Assembly (NCBI GenBank): GCA_019449635.1 | Contig: JAGRPI010000011.1 | Span: 1 to 64,000, forward strand | Source of the DNA: Candidatus Ferrigenium bremense | GTDB lineage: Bacteria; Pseudomonadota; Gammaproteobacteria; Burkholderiales; Gallionellaceae | Direction of reading: 5' to 3' | DNA length: 64,000 nucleotides | Notes under the pieces: model-generated | What the model saw: the letters and a program-made list of their open reading frames with translations, nothing else | Database searches by the model: none | Told to the model about the DNA's origin: nothing | Shown: positions 63,624-64,000 of the stretch, one piece after another | How positions within the stretch are numbered: the first letter of the stretch is position 1 | Layout of the letters: each line of letters begins with the position of its first letter | Program-made: the position numbers and the translations under genes

Positions 63624-64000
63624 CTCGGGGATACCACAATGATGGTTCGAGAAGCATCATTCAGGATGCATGCGCTTATTGCGAGGCAATCCGGCTGCCT
63701 GTAGGGCACGCCGCCTATATGCCGCATCGTTGTTTGGAACCGGAATGGAAAGTAACCTTTTGATTCATGCTGTCAGCATGACAGCAAAATATTTAATAAT
63801 TATTAACTTTTTGTTTTGGAATTATGAATTTTGAAGCGGCGCGGCGCGGGCATGGGAGGAGACGATCGGTTGCTGGGCGCATTCCTGTCATATGCATTCT
63901 GACAACGACCATTTTCCGGCGAAACCATCAATGAAGGCGACACTTGAGGAAGCTTTTCTTCCGTCGGCTGGATGCTATATAAAACATATAGGTTCCAGAA
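63624..64000. other. Upstream region of the plcP operon
   Basis: About 375 bases without a recognisable gene. A Pho-type half-site lies at 63767-63784, followed rightwards by an AT-rich block (about 63785-63830). A plus-strand frame near 63569 overlaps plcP and is a shadow. Confidence 0.5.
63767..63784 (-). promoter_or_regulatory. Weak Pho-box candidate before plcP
   Basis: On the minus strand a perfect CTGTCAT half-site (63778-63784) is followed at 11 bases by ACAGCAT. The same bases form the palindrome CTGTCAGCATGACAG, so another regulator is equally possible. The -10 is poor (GTTACT at 63751-63756). Confidence 0.35.

Overview
The window is chromosomal DNA from a GC-rich Gram-negative bacterium, most likely a betaproteobacterium of the Gallionellaceae/Nitrosomonadales type. 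This rests on protein family content (N-type ATPase, OlsB-type acyltransferase, LemA/TPM pair, DUF3820, CYTH-CHAD, PlcP-like phosphoesterase) and on a heavy load of short palindromic intergenic repeats. The assignment is inference. No rRNA, tRNA or CRISPR array was seen.

Layout. 1-5.5 kb: carAB, an alpha/beta hydrolase, MtfA and a small cytochrome c. 5.5-9 kb: a lipoprotein, a nucleotidyl cyclase fused to hemerythrin, and an HDOD protein. 9.3-20.5 kb: housekeeping genes (YhiN-type flavoprotein, LemA and two TPM proteins, a CBS protein, a kinase/ATPase fusion, archease-RtcB RNA repair, PncA-PncB NAD salvage, alanine dehydrogenase). 20.6-29.7 kb: an accessory island with AbrB-PIN and MazEF modules, a small-antitoxin/Fic module, gene relics, and a type III restriction-modification locus with a second fic gene between mod and res. 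29.7-46.4 kb: mixed small genes, a ferredoxin-cyclase fusion, a CapA-like/HhH/RimK-like operon, PolX, Usp, a Lon-like protease, a macrodomain-ceramidase pair and CYTH-CHAD. 46.6-53.3 kb: an N-type F1Fo-ATPase operon (D, C, Q, B, E, F, A, G) that lacks atpR and atpH and has been invaded by repeats. 53.4-64 kb: a cation efflux protein, then a phosphate-stress region.

The phosphate region is the most coherent biology. It holds porin-pstS, phoB, olsB, phoU, and a glycosyltransferase, diacylglycerol kinase and PlcP-like phosphoesterase. Pho-box-like 11-bp phased half-sites stand before porin, phoB, olsB and phoU, and a weaker one before plcP. Together these suggest that, under phosphate limitation, phospholipid is cleaved to diacylglycerol and replaced by glycolipid and ornithine lipid. 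The phosphate porin and binding protein would be induced at the same time.

The other recurring theme is repeats. At least nine families of short palindromic elements occupy the intergenic spaces. Some are nested, and some lie in frame inside genes (yhiN, a TPM gene, mod twice). One roughly 48-bp hairpin family has six copies whose stem sequence differs while base pairing is kept. Two proteins couple class III cyclase domains to oxygen- or redox-type sensor modules (hemerythrin and 2Fe-2S ferredoxin), and a 40-residue hemerythrin stub lies elsewhere.
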